The notes under the pieces: model-generated
The model's input: only the letters and a program-made list of their open reading frames with translations
Database searches by the model: none
Told to the model about the DNA's origin: nothing
Shown here: positions 1 to 11,277 of the stretch, one piece after another
How positions within the stretch are numbered: position 1 is the first letter of the stretch
Layout of the letters: each line of letters opens with the position of its first letter
Position numbers and translations under genes: made by a program
Assembly (NCBI GenBank): GCA_007570785.1
Contig: ML660203.1
Span: forward strand, 9,711,524-9,775,523
Length of the DNA: 64,000 nucleotides
Direction of reading: 5' to 3'
From: Antilocapra americana
Lineage: Eukaryota; Chordata; Mammalia; Artiodactyla; Antilocapridae

Positions 1-30
1 GTGCTAAGATATGTTCAGGACTATGGCTTT

Positions 31-375
31 TCTTAGGGCTCCCCTGATGGGTTGGACAGTAAAGAATCTGCCTGCAGTGTAGGAGACCTGGATTCAATCC
101 CTGGGTTGGGAAGATCCCCTGGAGGAGGGAATGGCTACCCACTCCAGTATTCTTGCCGGGAGAATTCCATAGACAGAGGAGCCTGGCAGGCTAAAGCAGG
201 GGACACTAGTTCAATCCCTGGTCTGGGAAGAACCCATGTGCCATGGAACAACTAACCCTGTGGGCCACAACAAAAGAAGCCACCACAATAAGAAGCTGTG
301 CACCACAACTAGAGAAAGCCCGTGCACAGCAACCAAGACCCAGCACAGCCAAAAATAAAATAAACAAATAGAAAT
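31..375 (+). repeat. Bov-tA SINE head joined to CHR-type SINE tail
   Basis: Bases 31 to about 195 follow the Bov-tA pattern (tRNA-derived head with 'ggttgggaagatcccctgg', then 'cactccagtattcttgcc' and 'gaggagcctggcaggct'). From about 200 the sequence switches to a CHR-type tail ('ccctggtctgggaagaac', several 'ccacaac' units) ending in an A-rich 'aaaataaaataaacaaat' tract. Either one SINE inserted into another or a mosaic. Non-coding; the frame at 52-255 is translated SINE. Confidence 0.8.
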
Positions 376-564
376 TTTTAAAAGAAAGATAAAAGAAATA
401 ATCTAATTTGTGGATAAAAATGACTAAGCGGGCCTGAGATGAGGCTATAAGAACCACAGGGCTTTAGCACTGAAAGAGATCTTAGGAATCATCTTGTCCA
501 GGAAACTTAAACCTGGCTATGCATCAGGGTTGTCAGGAGAACATTTTGCTCCTTTGCTAACAGT
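376..564. other. unassigned AT-rich sequence
   Basis: No gene or confident repeat seen. Bases 465-500 faintly resemble the conserved part of a MIR-type SINE, too short to call. Confidence 0.3.
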
Positions 565-1195
565 CCTTTGTTAAGATATTATTTCTATACAGTAAAATGC
601 ACCAATTTTAAGTATCGAGGTTGATGAATTCTAACTTTATACACTTGTGTAACCACCACTCAGGTCAAGGTATAGAACATTTCTTCCATTCTTGAAAGTT
701 CCATTGTGCCTCTTTCCAGGCAATATCCATTTTCACCCATCAGAGGTAACGTCTATTCTGACTCCTACCACCATAGCTTGATTTTTCTGGGTTTTGTACT
801 CATGTAAATAGAATCACAGGGCATCCCAGGTGGCTCAGTGGTAAAGAATACATCTGCCAAGCAGGTTTGATCCCTGGGTTGGGAAGATCACCTGGAGTAG
901 GAAATGGCAACCCACACCAGTATTCTTGCCTGTAGAATTCCATGGACTGAGGAGCCTGGTGGGCTATAGTCCACAGGGTCACAAAAGTGTAGGACATGAT
1001 TGAACGACAGCACGCAAATGGAATCATACTGAAGGATGATTCAGCTTTTGTATCTGACTTCTTTTGCTCAATATGTTTTTGAGGCTTCATTCATTTTTTT
1101 TTTGTATGCATAAGTAGTTTGTTCTTTTTTTCAATAACTGATTAGTATTCCACTGTAAATTTACCACATTTGTTCATCTATTTTCTCGTGGAACT
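565..1195 (-). repeat. old L1M 3' region, antisense, split by a Bov-tA
   Basis: The block with 'tgtaaccaccact' and 'tatagaacatttc' followed by 'tagtattccactg' is the reverse complement of an old mammalian L1 (3' UTR followed by the ORF2 C-terminal 'MEYYS' region). Bases 819-1015 are a later Bov-tA insertion. Confidence 0.75.
819..1015 (+). repeat. Bov-tA SINE with target-site duplication
   Basis: Canonical Bov-tA. The host L1M bases are duplicated on both sides: 'aaatagaatcaca' at 806-818 and 'aaatggaatcata' at 1016-1028 (13 bp, two mismatches), which fixes the insertion ends. Confidence 0.9.
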
Positions 1196-1339
1196 TTGAC
1201 AAAATGTAAATGCCAAAGCCTGTCCTCAGCTCACTGAATCTAAACTTCCAGGGATGGAGTTTGGGAGACATACTTTCAATAAGTTTCCAGGCAATTGTGA
1301 TGTACAGCCATGTGTGAAAACACTGATTCTGTCCATTCA

Positions 1340-1420
1340 CTCTGGTTCTACAGATAAGGAAACTGACGGCACGAAAGAGATCGCCCAAGCAGACACTTGA
1401 ATCAGTTTAGTCAAGCTCAG
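1340..1420 (+). repeat. possible MIR fragment
   Basis: 'tacagataaggaaactga' followed by 'gcccaagcagacac' resembles the conserved 3' half of MIR. Short and diverged. Confidence 0.4.
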
Positions 1421-1511
1421 AACACTTTCCACGGTGCTATTCTTCTCCTTGGAAGATAAGTCAAGTTGCTAATTACTGACAAAGGCAGAGACGTGAGTCA
1501 TGAGAGCTTCC

Positions 1512-1880
1512 ATTTATTGAGTACCTGTTATACACTAGGCTCTGCTCTTGACCCTATGGACTATAGCCAGCCAGGCTCCTCTGTCCATGGGATTCTCAAG
1601 GCAAGAATACTGAAGTGGGTGGCCATTTCCTTTTCCAGGGGAATCTTCCTGAACCAAGGACAGAACTTGAGTCTCTTATCTGCCTGCATTGTCAGGCAGG
1701 TTCTTTACCACTGGCGCCACCTGGAAAGCTCCTATAGGCACATTATGTACATTTAATCCTCTTAAAATTTGTGTATCACAGCTGAGGACACTGAAACCCA
1801 GAGCAGCCCAAGGGACAGAGGTAGTATGTGACAAAGAGAGGAGTGGATCCCAAGCCTTCCCAACTCCAGAGTCACAAAGA
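1512..1880 (+). repeat. MIR SINE split by an antisense Bov-tA
   Basis: 'tttattgagtacctgttat' on the left and 'cacattatgtacatttaatcc' with 'gaggacactgaaacccagag' on the right are the MIR core and tail. The Bov-tA at 1543-1735 sits in between. Confidence 0.75.
1543..1735 (-). repeat. Bov-tA SINE, antisense
   Basis: Reads 'ccaggctcctctgtccatgg', 'ggcaagaatactgaagtggg' and finally 'gccacctggaaagctcc', the reverse complement of Bov-tA. Inserted in a MIR. Confidence 0.9.
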
Positions 1881-2469
1881 AGGTTGGTACTTTAGCCTGA
1901 AGTGAAAAGAAGAAAAATTACAAACTCCTTAGTTTGGTGGTCTTCCATTCTGGCCCAGCCCAGCTTGCTACAGCAGAAATAAAAACAAAACAGTGTTCAC
2001 CCCATTTCTCAAACTGGTTTTAGAATTCCTTTAGTTCTATACACTCAGTGCTCTATCAGTTAAAGTGGTTGACTGTCCGATTAACTAAAAATGCGACAGC
2101 TAAGGGGAGGGTGATGCATTTGCTTAATCACTAGCTCTTCCTCCTTTATTGTCCCTAGGGGTCAGGACTGCAAATGCTGCCAGCAGGTCTGTCAGAGATG
2201 TTCTCCACAAATCGAAAGATAGTTTCCCAAAGTGGAGAGGGCCTTGACTTTTTCATCAGGGAGTAAATTGACCCTAGCAACCAGAGACAAGAATGAGTTA
2301 GAAATACATTTGCTAGTTGAGATGCTGAACCTTGAGTCCTGAGAGACTCCAGGACTCCAGAATCTGGAGTTTTTTTAACAACACTCTGTGTTTTTCAATA
2401 ATGAGGGAATCTGGAAAGTATAAGGGATGACTGACTGAAGAAAGTGGAGACCTGGCTTTTGTAGCTGGT
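1881..2469. other. unassigned single-copy-looking stretch
   Basis: No coding frame, repeat or RNA gene recognised. Ends at the target site of the BOVA2 element. Confidence 0.3.
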
Positions 2470-2483
2470 ATGGTTGGGGGAAG

Positions 2484-2757
2484 GAGAAGGCAATGGCACT
2501 CCACTCTAGTAATCTTGCCTGAAGAATCCCATGGACGGAGGGGCCTGGTGGGCTGCAGTCCATGGGGTCGCTAAGAGTCGGACACGACTGAGCAACTTCA
2601 CTTTCACTTTTCACTTTCATGAATTGGAGAAGGAAATGGCAACCCACTCCAGTGTTCTTGCCTGGAGAATCCCAGGGACAGCGGAGCCTGGTGGGCTGCC
2701 ATTTATGGGGTCGCACAGAGTCGGACACGACTGAAATGACTTAGCAGCAGCAGCAGC
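2484..2757 (+). repeat. BOVA2 SINE with target-site duplication
   Basis: Two Bov-A monomers in tandem linked by 'cactttcacttttcactttc' and ending in a (GCA)n tail, the BOVA2 layout. Flanked by 'atggttgggggaag' (2470-2483) and 'atggctgggggaag' (2758-2771), a 14-bp duplication with one mismatch. Low divergence, so relatively young. Confidence 0.92.
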
Positions 2758-2814
2758 ATGGCTGGGGGAAGCAGGATGGGAATAGATGGGAGGAAGAGAA
2801 AAAAGCTTGTGGAT

Positions 2815-3290
2815 ACTTACAAAGACTCTCTCCCTGACCAAACTTTAGTTAGGTTTCTCTGAGCCCTCTTCTTAACTAGGCCTTGACTTTGGCCCTCCTT
2901 TGACTTTGGCCCCTGCATAGCTCAGATTTTGCAAGAATCCTGTCAGTTTAGTGAGAACCCCCCAACCCTTGCTATATGATCACTCGATATCTAATCAAGT
3001 TTTTCATCCCCCACCTTTGATGTATAAGCCTGCCTTTAGCAAGAATCCTGCTAGGTTAGGTTCGCAAGAATCCTCTTATCCTTGATATCTCCTCTTAGTA
3101 ATTTTCCATCCTCTGATCCTCTCCCTGTCCTCACTGGCTAAAAATCCCCACTGTCCTTGTTTGTATTCTGAGTTGAACCTGATCTTCCTCTCCTATTGCA
3201 ACATCCCTGTGGCAACAGTTTTGAGTAAAATCTTCTTTACCATTTTAACCAGTATTGGAATGAACAATACCAAAATGATTTGACCTCTTG
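2815..3290 (+). repeat. LTR-like block, class uncertain
   Basis: Repeated 'gcaagaatcctg' motifs, a 'ctggctaaaaatcccc' segment, and a 3' part with 'ggcaacagttttgagtaaaatc' before 'accagtattggaatgaac' resemble the U3-R-U5 layout of an endogenous retroviral LTR. I do not recognise the family; no internal retroviral sequence adjoins it. Confidence 0.35.
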
Positions 3291-3369
3291 GGCTATATCT
3301 ATACACATAGACTGATTTGACTATTGTGACTGAATTGACTAATTTAATTCTTATGCCTTACAGATGACA

Positions 3370-3482
3370 AACTGAATAATATTCTAATAACATTCTATTA
3401 TTATTATAGTAATATTCTAATGTTATCATATTTTATTATACATTATTATAGAATATTCTAATATCCTAATAATATTCTGGTC
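3370..3482. repeat. AT-rich repeat built on 'aatattcta'
   Basis: About 110 bp of A/T with recurring 'aatattctaat' and 'ttattatta' words, both directly and inversely repeated; simple-repeat origin likely. Confidence 0.7.
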
Positions 3483-6171
3483 TGGGTTTTATGGGGACAG
3501 CCTACTTCAGGACTCTTCTTCTGAGACCAAGAACCATGTGGCAGGCCCTGGCTCTGCCCAAGAGGCTTTGCATTAGAATTCTAGTGAAGGCTTTGCTGTG
3601 CTCCTCCTCAAGAAGCAAAAGGACATAAAGCATCCTGGCAGTTGTCAATGTGAAATCTGTCTGCTGTTCTACTGAAACAGGATTTAAGAGTCCCAATTCC
3701 CAGATACCCATTCCCACAGTGTATAAGGAATGCAACGCTGGTAGGAGTTGCGAAAATGATTAATCTCCTGAAATCATTCCTTTTGGCTTGATTTAGTTCT
3801 TATCACTCAACAAAGATCACTGTGGGGATTTTACTGATTAAGGTTTTACTCTCCAGAAACTACTTCTCTCTCTTTTCTCTGGCCCAGTAATCATGCTGTC
3901 TTCTAGTATTCTGAATTCCTTTCACTTGGGTATTCTTTACTGTTGAGTGTGGCCTGAAGCTGGGTGGATGGTCTTATACAGTTCTCAATAATTTTCCAGC
4001 AGAAGTAAGGGAAGAGGCTTTGATGTCAGGGAAATTTTCTGCAGAAAAGGATCAAGGCAGACCAAAGGGAATACAGCTGAGCAAACCTTAAGACCGTGTA
4101 TGAATTAGAGAAACTTTGTGTTTAGACAAAGTAGAAAAGGTTTTAGACAGACATCTGTGAAATTGTGTTTTAGAATGGGTCAAGATTTCTCAGTCTCACA
4201 AAGGCCCCTAAAATAGCCAAAGAAAACCCAGAGTGACTCCAATGTTCTATGTCTCAAGCCTCCCAGGGAGAGCCTCTCTGATGAAAATGGCAAAACAAAG
4301 GTCCAGTGATGCTGAAACAGAACAAATGCATCCATAATTGAAAATATTAACCAAGCTTTCCTCTAAGGGGCATTAAAATGTGCTGAAACGGGCATCCACC
4401 CTGAAAATCCAAACACTTAGAAAGGAAAAGGAAGATTTCCAACAAATCAAAGTTTGGTTGTCTGGTTTTGCTCTAATAAACATGAAATGAATCAATTCTT
4501 CACATGAAGACTGATCTGATATCCCAAATTCTACTCTCTGAAAGTCATTAGAAATCTGATAGTGCTGGTGACTTCCTGAAGACATTAAAGAAGCACTAAA
4601 ATGTGATTCTGGAGTCAGGGCTGAGATTTTAAAGTATGTCTTTCTAAGGAATTTTTTTCTTTTGCTGCTAGAAAGTAGAAAAAGCAGGGTATAGAGAAAT
4701 AAGAAGCTACTAGCCCACAAAAGGTAGACTGCTTTCTTTGTGCTAAATTACTCTGATCCACAAAAGTGAAACTAATAAATCTGTTTAGCTTTCCTGAAAA
4801 TGAAGAAATGAGGGATGACCCACAAAATTCTTTAAACTTTCCAAAGTAATAATAGCTTTACCCACCCTGAAAGCATATTTAAACTGATAATGCTTCCCCT
4901 CAAAAAGTGGAGGCCAAAGGAATTTGGTTCAAACCTTGTAACAGAGCAGGCTGGGGGCCAGCTCAACCCTAATTTCAAGAACAAGAACAAGAAAACAAAC
5001 AACCCTACTGCAAAAATTATTTTAAACTTCACTCCATCACAGACAGGAAGAGTCTCACTGATCCACAATGCAAAGACAAAATGTTTCATCATCAGAAAAG
5101 CAGCAGTAAATGGAACAGCAGAACGGGTTTTTTTGTTTGTTTGTTTTGTTTTTTTTAACAAAAGTAGAAAAAGTAAAGGGAAGTGCTTATTTTATAGAGG
5201 GGCTCTCTAGCCATTTGAAACTTAAACACAGAGCAGGAGATATAGGCAGCAGAAGAAAAGAAAAAAATTTTTTCCTACTTACAGTGTCTTTTATCTCTAA
5301 GGGAAGCCAGAGCTGAGCGTCTTCCCTGTCCTTATGCAGCAGAGGCAAGATGTGTTACTGTGAGATTTTTAAAAGACCCCAGGAACTCCCAGTAGTTGGC
5401 TTCCCCATTGCATCTCTGCCTTCTGCCAAGCAAAGACTGCCTTCATACTCATTCTGATGGCCACAGGCCTTGTGGTCTGGTCTCCCTATGTTTCTCCCTA
5501 GTCTTTGGAATTAGAATTGCTGTTGACACTGAGGTTGAAAAGGGTTGGAAAGGAAGTGGCTGCACTGAGGATATTCATGGGCAGGATTTGATGAGACTTT
5601 AATTCAGAATGGATCCCAGGAGAGAGAATGAAACTTTGCTCTAATGAGTTAACCTGGAAAAACATATCCTGCCAAAGAAAGGTTTAATTCAGCTTCTTTC
5701 AGAAATTCTGGGTGGGCTAAGGAGCACTCAGTGGAGAAGTTAAACTCTAGACAGACAGATTGCTGAGGCCTAGCCTGCCTTGTTAGTAACATCTCTTTGG
5801 GAACTTTCAATGTTGGTCTCATAATTTAAAACATAAATTTTCAACAGTTGAAGGGTTGCCCTTCTGCTGACATAGTAAGTGATTAGTCTGTGGTTCTCCT
5901 CTTCTTGCTCACTTGAACAAACTGAAATGTACAAGGTCACAACTTACTACCCCTGGGTGATGTGAAGTTTTGAGGTTCTGTAGATAATAGCAGCTTGATA
6001 TAAGGCCATGCAGCAAGTATTATCTCTTTTGCTGGGGATGATGGTGAAAGAATGTGATAGGTAGAGATGACCCTAGTCCTTCATTGATTCATCCTTATTT
6101 GTAGGGCCCAACTTCTTTTTGGTGGTCTAAGGAGACAGGGACAATTGGAAAGAGAAGTGAATAAAAAGTCA
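3483..6171. other. 2.7 kb without recognised gene or repeat
   Basis: Open frames here are short, lack recognisable domains and occur on both strands. A T-rich (GTTTT)n-like run lies at 5128-5158. No promoter, CpG island or splice-supported exon could be argued for. Confidence 0.4.
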
Positions 6172-6312
6172 CAAGATATGGATTCTGTTCAGGTTTTGTT
6201 ACTTTCTTTCTGAGATCTTGGGTAAGTCATATAAACTGTCTGTACCCGCTATCTCATCTGCCTCCCAGCCTGGGCCAAAAAGATCAAATGAAACCATGTA
6301 GACACCTTGAAA
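6172..6312 (-). repeat. MIR SINE, antisense
   Basis: 'gatcttgggtaagtcatata' followed by a 'ctcatctg' motif matches the reverse complement of MIR. It abuts a BovB fragment. Confidence 0.6.
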
Positions 6313-6315
6313 ACG

Positions 6316-6594
6316 GTGGTTCAGTTCAGTTCAGTCGTTCAGTCATGTCCGACTCTTTGTGACCCCATGAACCACAGCACACCATGCCTCCCTGTCCATC
6401 ACCAACTCCCGGAGTCCACCCAAACCCGTGTCCATTGAATCGGTGATACCATCCAACCATCTCATCCTCTGTCGTCCCCGTCTCCTCCTGCCCTCAATCC
6501 TTCCCAGCATCAGGGTCTTTTCAAATGAGTCAGCTCTTTGTATCAGGTGGTCAAAGTATTGGAGTTTCAGCTTCAAAATCAGCCCTATAAATGT
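6316..6594 (-). mobile_element. BovB LINE 3' end, antisense
   Basis: Begins 'ttcagttcagttcagtcgtt', the reverse complement of the BovB 3' terminus, and runs through the conserved 'atcagggtcttttcaaatga' block. Truncated at about 280 bp; the frame on the reverse strand (6343-6576) is the C-terminus of the BovB protein. Confidence 0.92.
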
Positions 6595-6845
6595 GACCGT
6601 TTTCTAAATTTTAATTCATTGTATAACCCACCAAGTGAGCTCTTCAGATAAATTAAGAGTTCAAATACAGAATCGGGAGGAGACAACATCTTGAGTCTGA
6701 TGGATACTAGATGATAGGAATAGAGGGCTCTGCAAGATAGAGCTAAGGGAAAAAATAAGAAGAAGGGGTAAAAAATGGAGAACAGACATAAAATTCCTAG
6801 AGAAAGGCTTGGCTCTGGTGCTGATTGGGCCTTATGACTCTAAAA

Positions 6846-7036
6846 AGTGAAAGTAGCTCAGTCATGTCCAACTCTTTGTGACCCCATGGACTATACAGTC
6901 CATGAAATTCTCCAGTCCATAACACTGGAATGGGTAGCTGTTCCCTTCTACAGGGGATCTTCCCACCCCAGGAATCAAACCCAGGTCTCCCTCATTGCTT
7001 GCAGATTCTCAACCAGCTGAGCCACAAAGGAAGCCC
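6846..7036 (-). repeat. Bov-tA SINE, antisense, perfect 13-bp TSD
   Basis: Reverse-complement Bov-tA from 'agtgaaagtagctcagtcat'-like start to 'gccacaaaggaagccc'. Flanked by identical 'tatgactctaaaa' at 6833-6845 and 7037-7049. Confidence 0.93.
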
Positions 7037-7402
7037 TATGACTCTAAAATATAATCCTATTTGAATATGAAGCAATGGAATATAAGTGAGCAATCAAAAA
7101 TTATTTCCTTAAGAGTAATTAACCAACAAGACAAATACAAGTTGTCCTGCAGGAAAAAAACATGAACCTTTAGGGGGTAAATCAGGAGGTAAAACAGAAT
7201 GTATAAGAATGGCAGGATGTAGGAAAGGGTGGTGGTGAGAGTGAAAAGCACTCTGAAGTCTAGGGACTTGTTTTCTGCCACTGACTTGGAGCAGGCCCTT
7301 GAACAAATTACTATCTGGTTGAATTCTTAATCTATACAGACTGTTCTCAAATCCTAAATGGGAGAATGAGACTCAGTGACCTATTAAAAAAAGTCCACCT
7401 TG

Positions 7403-7706
7403 GGACTTACTGTGTGGGCCAGTGGTTAAGAATCTGCCTTCCAGTGCAGGGAATACAGGTTAGATCCCTGGTCGGGGAACTAAGATCCCACAGTAGGGCA
7501 ATGAAGCCTGTGTGCCACAACTGGAGAGCCTGCATGCTCTAGAGCCCATGCTCCACAACAAGAGCAAACTTGGCACTGCACAAAGAAGCCCATGTGCCAC
7601 AGCTAGAGAAGCCGTGTGCCACAGCTAGAGAGGCCCTAGTTTGCCACAGATAGAGAAAGTCCATGGGCCGCAACAAAGACCTAGTGAAGCCAAAAAAACC
7701 CAAACA
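7403..7706 (+). repeat. CHR-type SINE with expanded internal units
   Basis: 'ccagtggttaagaatctgcc' and 'tggtcggggaactaagatcc' are CHR hallmarks. Then a run of 'gccacagctagagaag'-like units repeats several times before 'gccgcaacaaagac'. Longer than usual because of that expansion. Confidence 0.88.
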
Positions 7707-7765
7707 TCTTTGTTACTTTTATGTGACCTTGGACAAGTCACATAAACTGTTAAATTCACCCATGA

Positions 7766-7957
7766 GCATGTTCACTTGCTAAGTTGTAGCCGAGTCTTTG
7801 TGACCCCATGGACTGTAGCCTGCCAGGCTCCTCTATCCATGGGATTTCCCAGGCAAGAACACTGGAGTGGGTTGCCACGCCCTCCGCCAGGGAATCTTCC
7901 CAACCCAGGGATCAAACCTGGATTTTTTTACCACTGAGCCACCTGGGAAACCCATAT
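7766..7957 (-). repeat. Bov-tA SINE, antisense
   Basis: Reverse-complement Bov-tA ending 'gagccacctgggaaaccc'. Confidence 0.9.
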
Positions 7958-7969
7958 TCAACCATGTGT

Positions 7970-8245
7970 TAACCCCCTATTTGTTTCAGAGTTTTAAACA
8001 AAGAAATAGAATGTTATAAATATGGTTCCACATTCATTTCTCCTTCTTCTCCCAGAGGTAAACACAATCCAGTCTGAGTTGGTGAGTATCACTCCCATGA
8101 ATATTTTTATAATTCTAGATACATGATTTTGTAAAAAAGACAACAACAAAAAAAACCCCACAGAAATGTTTTGAGGGTTTTAAACATTTACATAAATGGT
8201 TTCTACTATATGTATCCTACATCTTGATTTTTAGCAATATTATAC
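7970..8245 (-). repeat. old L1M 3' fragment, antisense
   Basis: 'cccagaggtaaacacaatcc', 'cactcccatgaatattttta' and 'acataaatggtttctactat' resemble the antisense 3' UTR of old L1M elements. Diverged. Confidence 0.55.
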
Positions 8246-8251
8246 TATTGA

Positions 8252-8512
8252 AAAGTAGTATAGCCTGATGGTCAAACACTAAGATTCCAGGGCAGATATC
8301 CTGGGCTCTTATTCTATCTCTACCATGACTATCTGTGTGATCTTGGGTAGGTTGCCTAATCTCTTTGAACCTGTTTTCCCATATGTAAAATAGGGATAGT
8401 TACTGTACAAATCTCATAGGGCTTCTATGAGAATTAAATAAGTTAAACTATGTAAAGCTCTTACTATATACATAGTGCATACAGTAAGCACTATGTGTTT
8501 GCTATTATTATT
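8252..8512 (-). repeat. MIR SINE, antisense
   Basis: Ordered MIR motifs on the reverse strand: 'gtgtgatcttgggtaggttg', 'tgtaaaatagggatagttac', 'atgagaattaaataagttaa'. Nearly full length. Confidence 0.8.
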
Positions 8513-8667
8513 TGAGATTTATCTATGTAGATAATCTTTAGAAGTATAGATAATTACTACTATACTAGAGTTTTAACTCTTAAATAGTATTTCCTATAGA
8601 GTGGGCAGGTAGGTCAGGGGCCATCCTGGATTATAATCTCTTTGTGCACACATGTGAGAGATTCTCA

Positions 8668-9396
8668 AGGAGTCTCTTGATGAAAGTGAAAGAGGAGAGT
8701 GAAAAAGTTGGCTTAAAGCTCAATATTCAGACAAGTAAGATCATGGCATCCAGTCCCATCACTTCATGGCAAATAGATGGGGAAACAATGGAAACAGTTG
8801 GAGGCTTTATTTTTGGGGGCTCCAAAATCACTGCAGATGGTGACTGCAGCCATGAAATTAAATGATGCTTACTCCTTGGAAGAAAAGTTATGATCAACCC
8901 TAGACATCATATTAAAAAGTAGAGACACTATTTTGCCAACAAAGGTCCATCTAGTCAAGGCTATGGTTTTTCCAGCAGTCATGTATGAATGTGAAAGTTG
9001 GACTATATAAAGAAGGCTGAGTGCTGAAGAATTGATGCTTTTGAACCGTGGTGTTGGAGAAGACTCTTGAGAGTCCCTTGGACTGCAAGGAAATCCAACC
9101 AATCCATCCTAAATCAATCCAGAATATTCATTGGAAAGACTGATGTTGAAGCTGAAACTCCAATACTTTGGCCACCTGATGCAAAGGGCTGACTCATTTG
9201 AAAAGACCCTGATGCTGGGAAAGATTGAGGGAAGGAGGAGAAGGGGACGACAGAGGATGAGAAGGTTGGATGGCATCACTGACTCAATGGACATGAGTTT
9301 GAGTAAACTTTGGGAGTTAGTGATGGACAGGGAGACCTGGGGTGCTGCAGTCCATGGGGTCGCAAAGAGTTGTCTGAGCAACTGAACTGAACTGAT
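8668..9396 (+). mobile_element. BovB LINE 3' portion, sense
   Basis: Runs from 'tcttgatgaaagtgaaagag' to the BovB terminus 'actgaactgaactga'. 5'-truncated at about 730 bp; stops and frameshifts interrupt the C-terminal reading frame (pieces at 8644-8865 and 9131-9385). Confidence 0.92.
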
Positions 9397-9411
9397 GTTG
9401 AAAGAAAAGAG

Positions 9412-9542
9412 CATATGCCAGAAAACCTGGGTTTAATATCAAGCTCTGCCATTCATTAGCTAGCTGTGCAATTTTGAACCTAAACCTCTCTGAATTCCTC
9501 ATCTGAAAGGGGGATATCTCACAGTGTTATTGTGAGAAATTC
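9412..9542 (-). repeat. MIR SINE, antisense
   Basis: 'acctgggtttaatatcaagc', 'ctagctgtgcaattttgaac' and 'cctcatctgaaagggggata' follow MIR in reverse complement. Confidence 0.65.
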
Positions 9543-9580
9543 ATTCATTTAACAAACACTTATTAAGTACCCATAAACAG

Positions 9581-9788
9581 GACTTCCATGGTGGCTCAGG
9601 GTAAAGAATCCACCTGCCAAATCAGCAGACATGGGTTCGATTCTTAGGATAGGAAGATCGCCTGGAAGAGGAAATGGCAATCCACTCTAGTATTCTTGCC
9701 TAGGAAATCTCATAGACAAAGGAGCCTGGCAGGTTACAGTTCATGGGGTCACAAGAGTCAGACACAACTTAGTGACTAACCAACAACA
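9581..9788 (+). repeat. Bov-tA SINE with perfect 12-bp TSD
   Basis: Canonical Bov-tA with an A-rich 'accaacaacaa' tail. Identical 'acccataaacag' at 9569-9580 and 9789-9800. Confidence 0.93.
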
Positions 9789-10063
9789 ACCCATAAACAG
9801 CTCCAAACATAGTGCCAGGTACATAATAGCTGCTTAATATTAATTTCCTCTTTCTCAAAGTTGGCTAGGTCTTATGAATAGCTTCTAATGCATTCCAAGT
9901 ACAGATAATTAAGATCTCTCTCCAAGAATATTGACATTTCTGTTAGTTTTGCAGACCCACATGGTTTTCCCACATTGGGTAGAGTCAAGTAACTCACCTC
10001 TCAAGAGCCCTTTGGTTGGTTTTCACAAAAGGGCTATAATATAGGTGAGCAGGGCTATAATAC

Positions 10064-10270
10064 GGGCTTCCCTGGTAGCTCAGCTGGTAAAGAATCTGCC
10101 TGCAATGTGGGAGACCAGGGTTTGATCCCTGGGTTGGGAAGATCCCCTGGAGAAGGGAATGGCTACCCACTCCAGTATTCTGGCCTGAAGAATACAGTCC
10201 ATGGTGCTGCAAAATGTCGGACATGAGTGAGCAACTTGAGTGAGTGACTTTCACTTCACTTCACTTTAGT
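10064..10270 (+). repeat. Bov-tA SINE with perfect 10-bp TSD
   Basis: Canonical Bov-tA ending in 'ttcacttcacttcacttt'. Identical 'gctataatac' at 10054-10063 and 10271-10280. A near copy of the same word ('gctataatat') also precedes it at 10033. Confidence 0.92.
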
Positions 10271-10620
10271 GCTATAATACAGGTACTCTGAAGTGTGGGA
10301 TTTGGGCATTTTTCCAAGGTGAAGGGGCATGTCATGGGGTTGTGATGATCTGATGAGAAGATGCTTATGAACTATGTCTAAAAACTCTGTAATCTGACAT
10401 AGTACATGGTATTTCCAGGAAAGAGTGAATAGGCCTTCCGGCTCAGGTTTCAATTTCCTGTGTGGGGTGAGCTGAGCAGGGGGGTCATGTGGTTTGCCTG
10501 GGGTGGTGATGGCACACTTTCTGCACCACATCTGGAACTTATTAGAATAGTTTTTCTGGGGGCAGAATTGCCTCTGAGGGCTGTACGCATCTCTGCTGAT
10601 TGGAAGAAAGTGACTTTGAG

Positions 10621-10805
10621 GGACCTCCCTGACAGTCCAGTGGTTAAGCCTTCATCTTCCAATGCAGGATGTATAGGTTCAATCCCTGGTCGAGGAGCGA
10701 AGATCCCACAAGCCTCTTGACCAAAACCCCCAAACATAAAACAGAAGCAATACTGTAACAAATTCAATAAAGGCTTTAAAAATGGTGTACATAAACAAAA
10801 AGAAA
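10621..10805 (+). repeat. CHR-type SINE with 17-bp TSD
   Basis: 'ggacctccctgacagtccag' then 'tggtcgaggagcgaagatcc' identify a CHR SINE. Flanks 'aagaaagtgactttgag' (10604-10620) and 'aagaaagtggctttgag' (10806-10822) differ at one base. Confidence 0.9.
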
Positions 10806-10892
10806 AAGAAAGTGGCTTTGAGAGGTGAGGCTTGAACCACACTTCCAGAGATAAGAGCCTAACTCCCTCTGCTGTTATCTGAAAAAAAATTA

Positions 10893-11128
10893 AAAGTGCT
10901 AGTTGCTCAGTCATGTCTGACTCTTTTCAACTCCATGGACTGATGGACCCAGAAATTGAACCCACGTTAGCCCTCCAGGCTCCCCTGTCCATGAAATTCT
11001 CCAGGCAAGAATACTGGAGTGGGTAGCCATTCCCTTCTCCAGGGGATCTTCCCGACCCAGGGATTGAATCCAGGTCTCCCTCATTATAGGCAGATTCTTT
11101 ACTGTCCGAGCTATCTAAGAGGCTTCAA
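10893..11128 (-). repeat. Bov-tA SINE, antisense
   Basis: Reverse-complement Bov-tA with a small extra segment near 10945-10970 ('cccagaaattgaacccacgt'), otherwise typical through 'cagattctttactgtc'. Confidence 0.88.
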
Positions 11129-11277
11129 ATCCTTCTATCCAAAAATATCTTCCTTAATGAAATCTTACTTCTTCTGGAATCAGCACCACACTTAAAGAGT
11201 CTTCCAGAGACTGGAAATTATTGTCTTGAATTTCAGCTGAATAATGCCCCTGGCTTGCTTTCATGTTTTACCACATC

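Noticed and set aside
2375..2841. Overlapping 60-120-codon frames in SINE blocks (also at 27525, 28558, 62357, 63381 and others)
   Set aside because: They are translated Bov-tA or BOVA2 consensus; the same peptides recur at every copy, which shows repeat origin.
4373..5316. Several 70-115-codon frames in the 3.5-6.2 kb gap
   Set aside because: They overlap on both strands, include T-rich homopolymer translation ('FLFVCFVFF') and show no domain or splice context.
10064..10140. tRNA-like heads of Bov-tA and CHR SINEs as tRNA genes
   Set aside because: A-box and B-box remnants exist because the SINEs derive from tRNA, but the molecules lack a full cloverleaf and are not tRNA genes.
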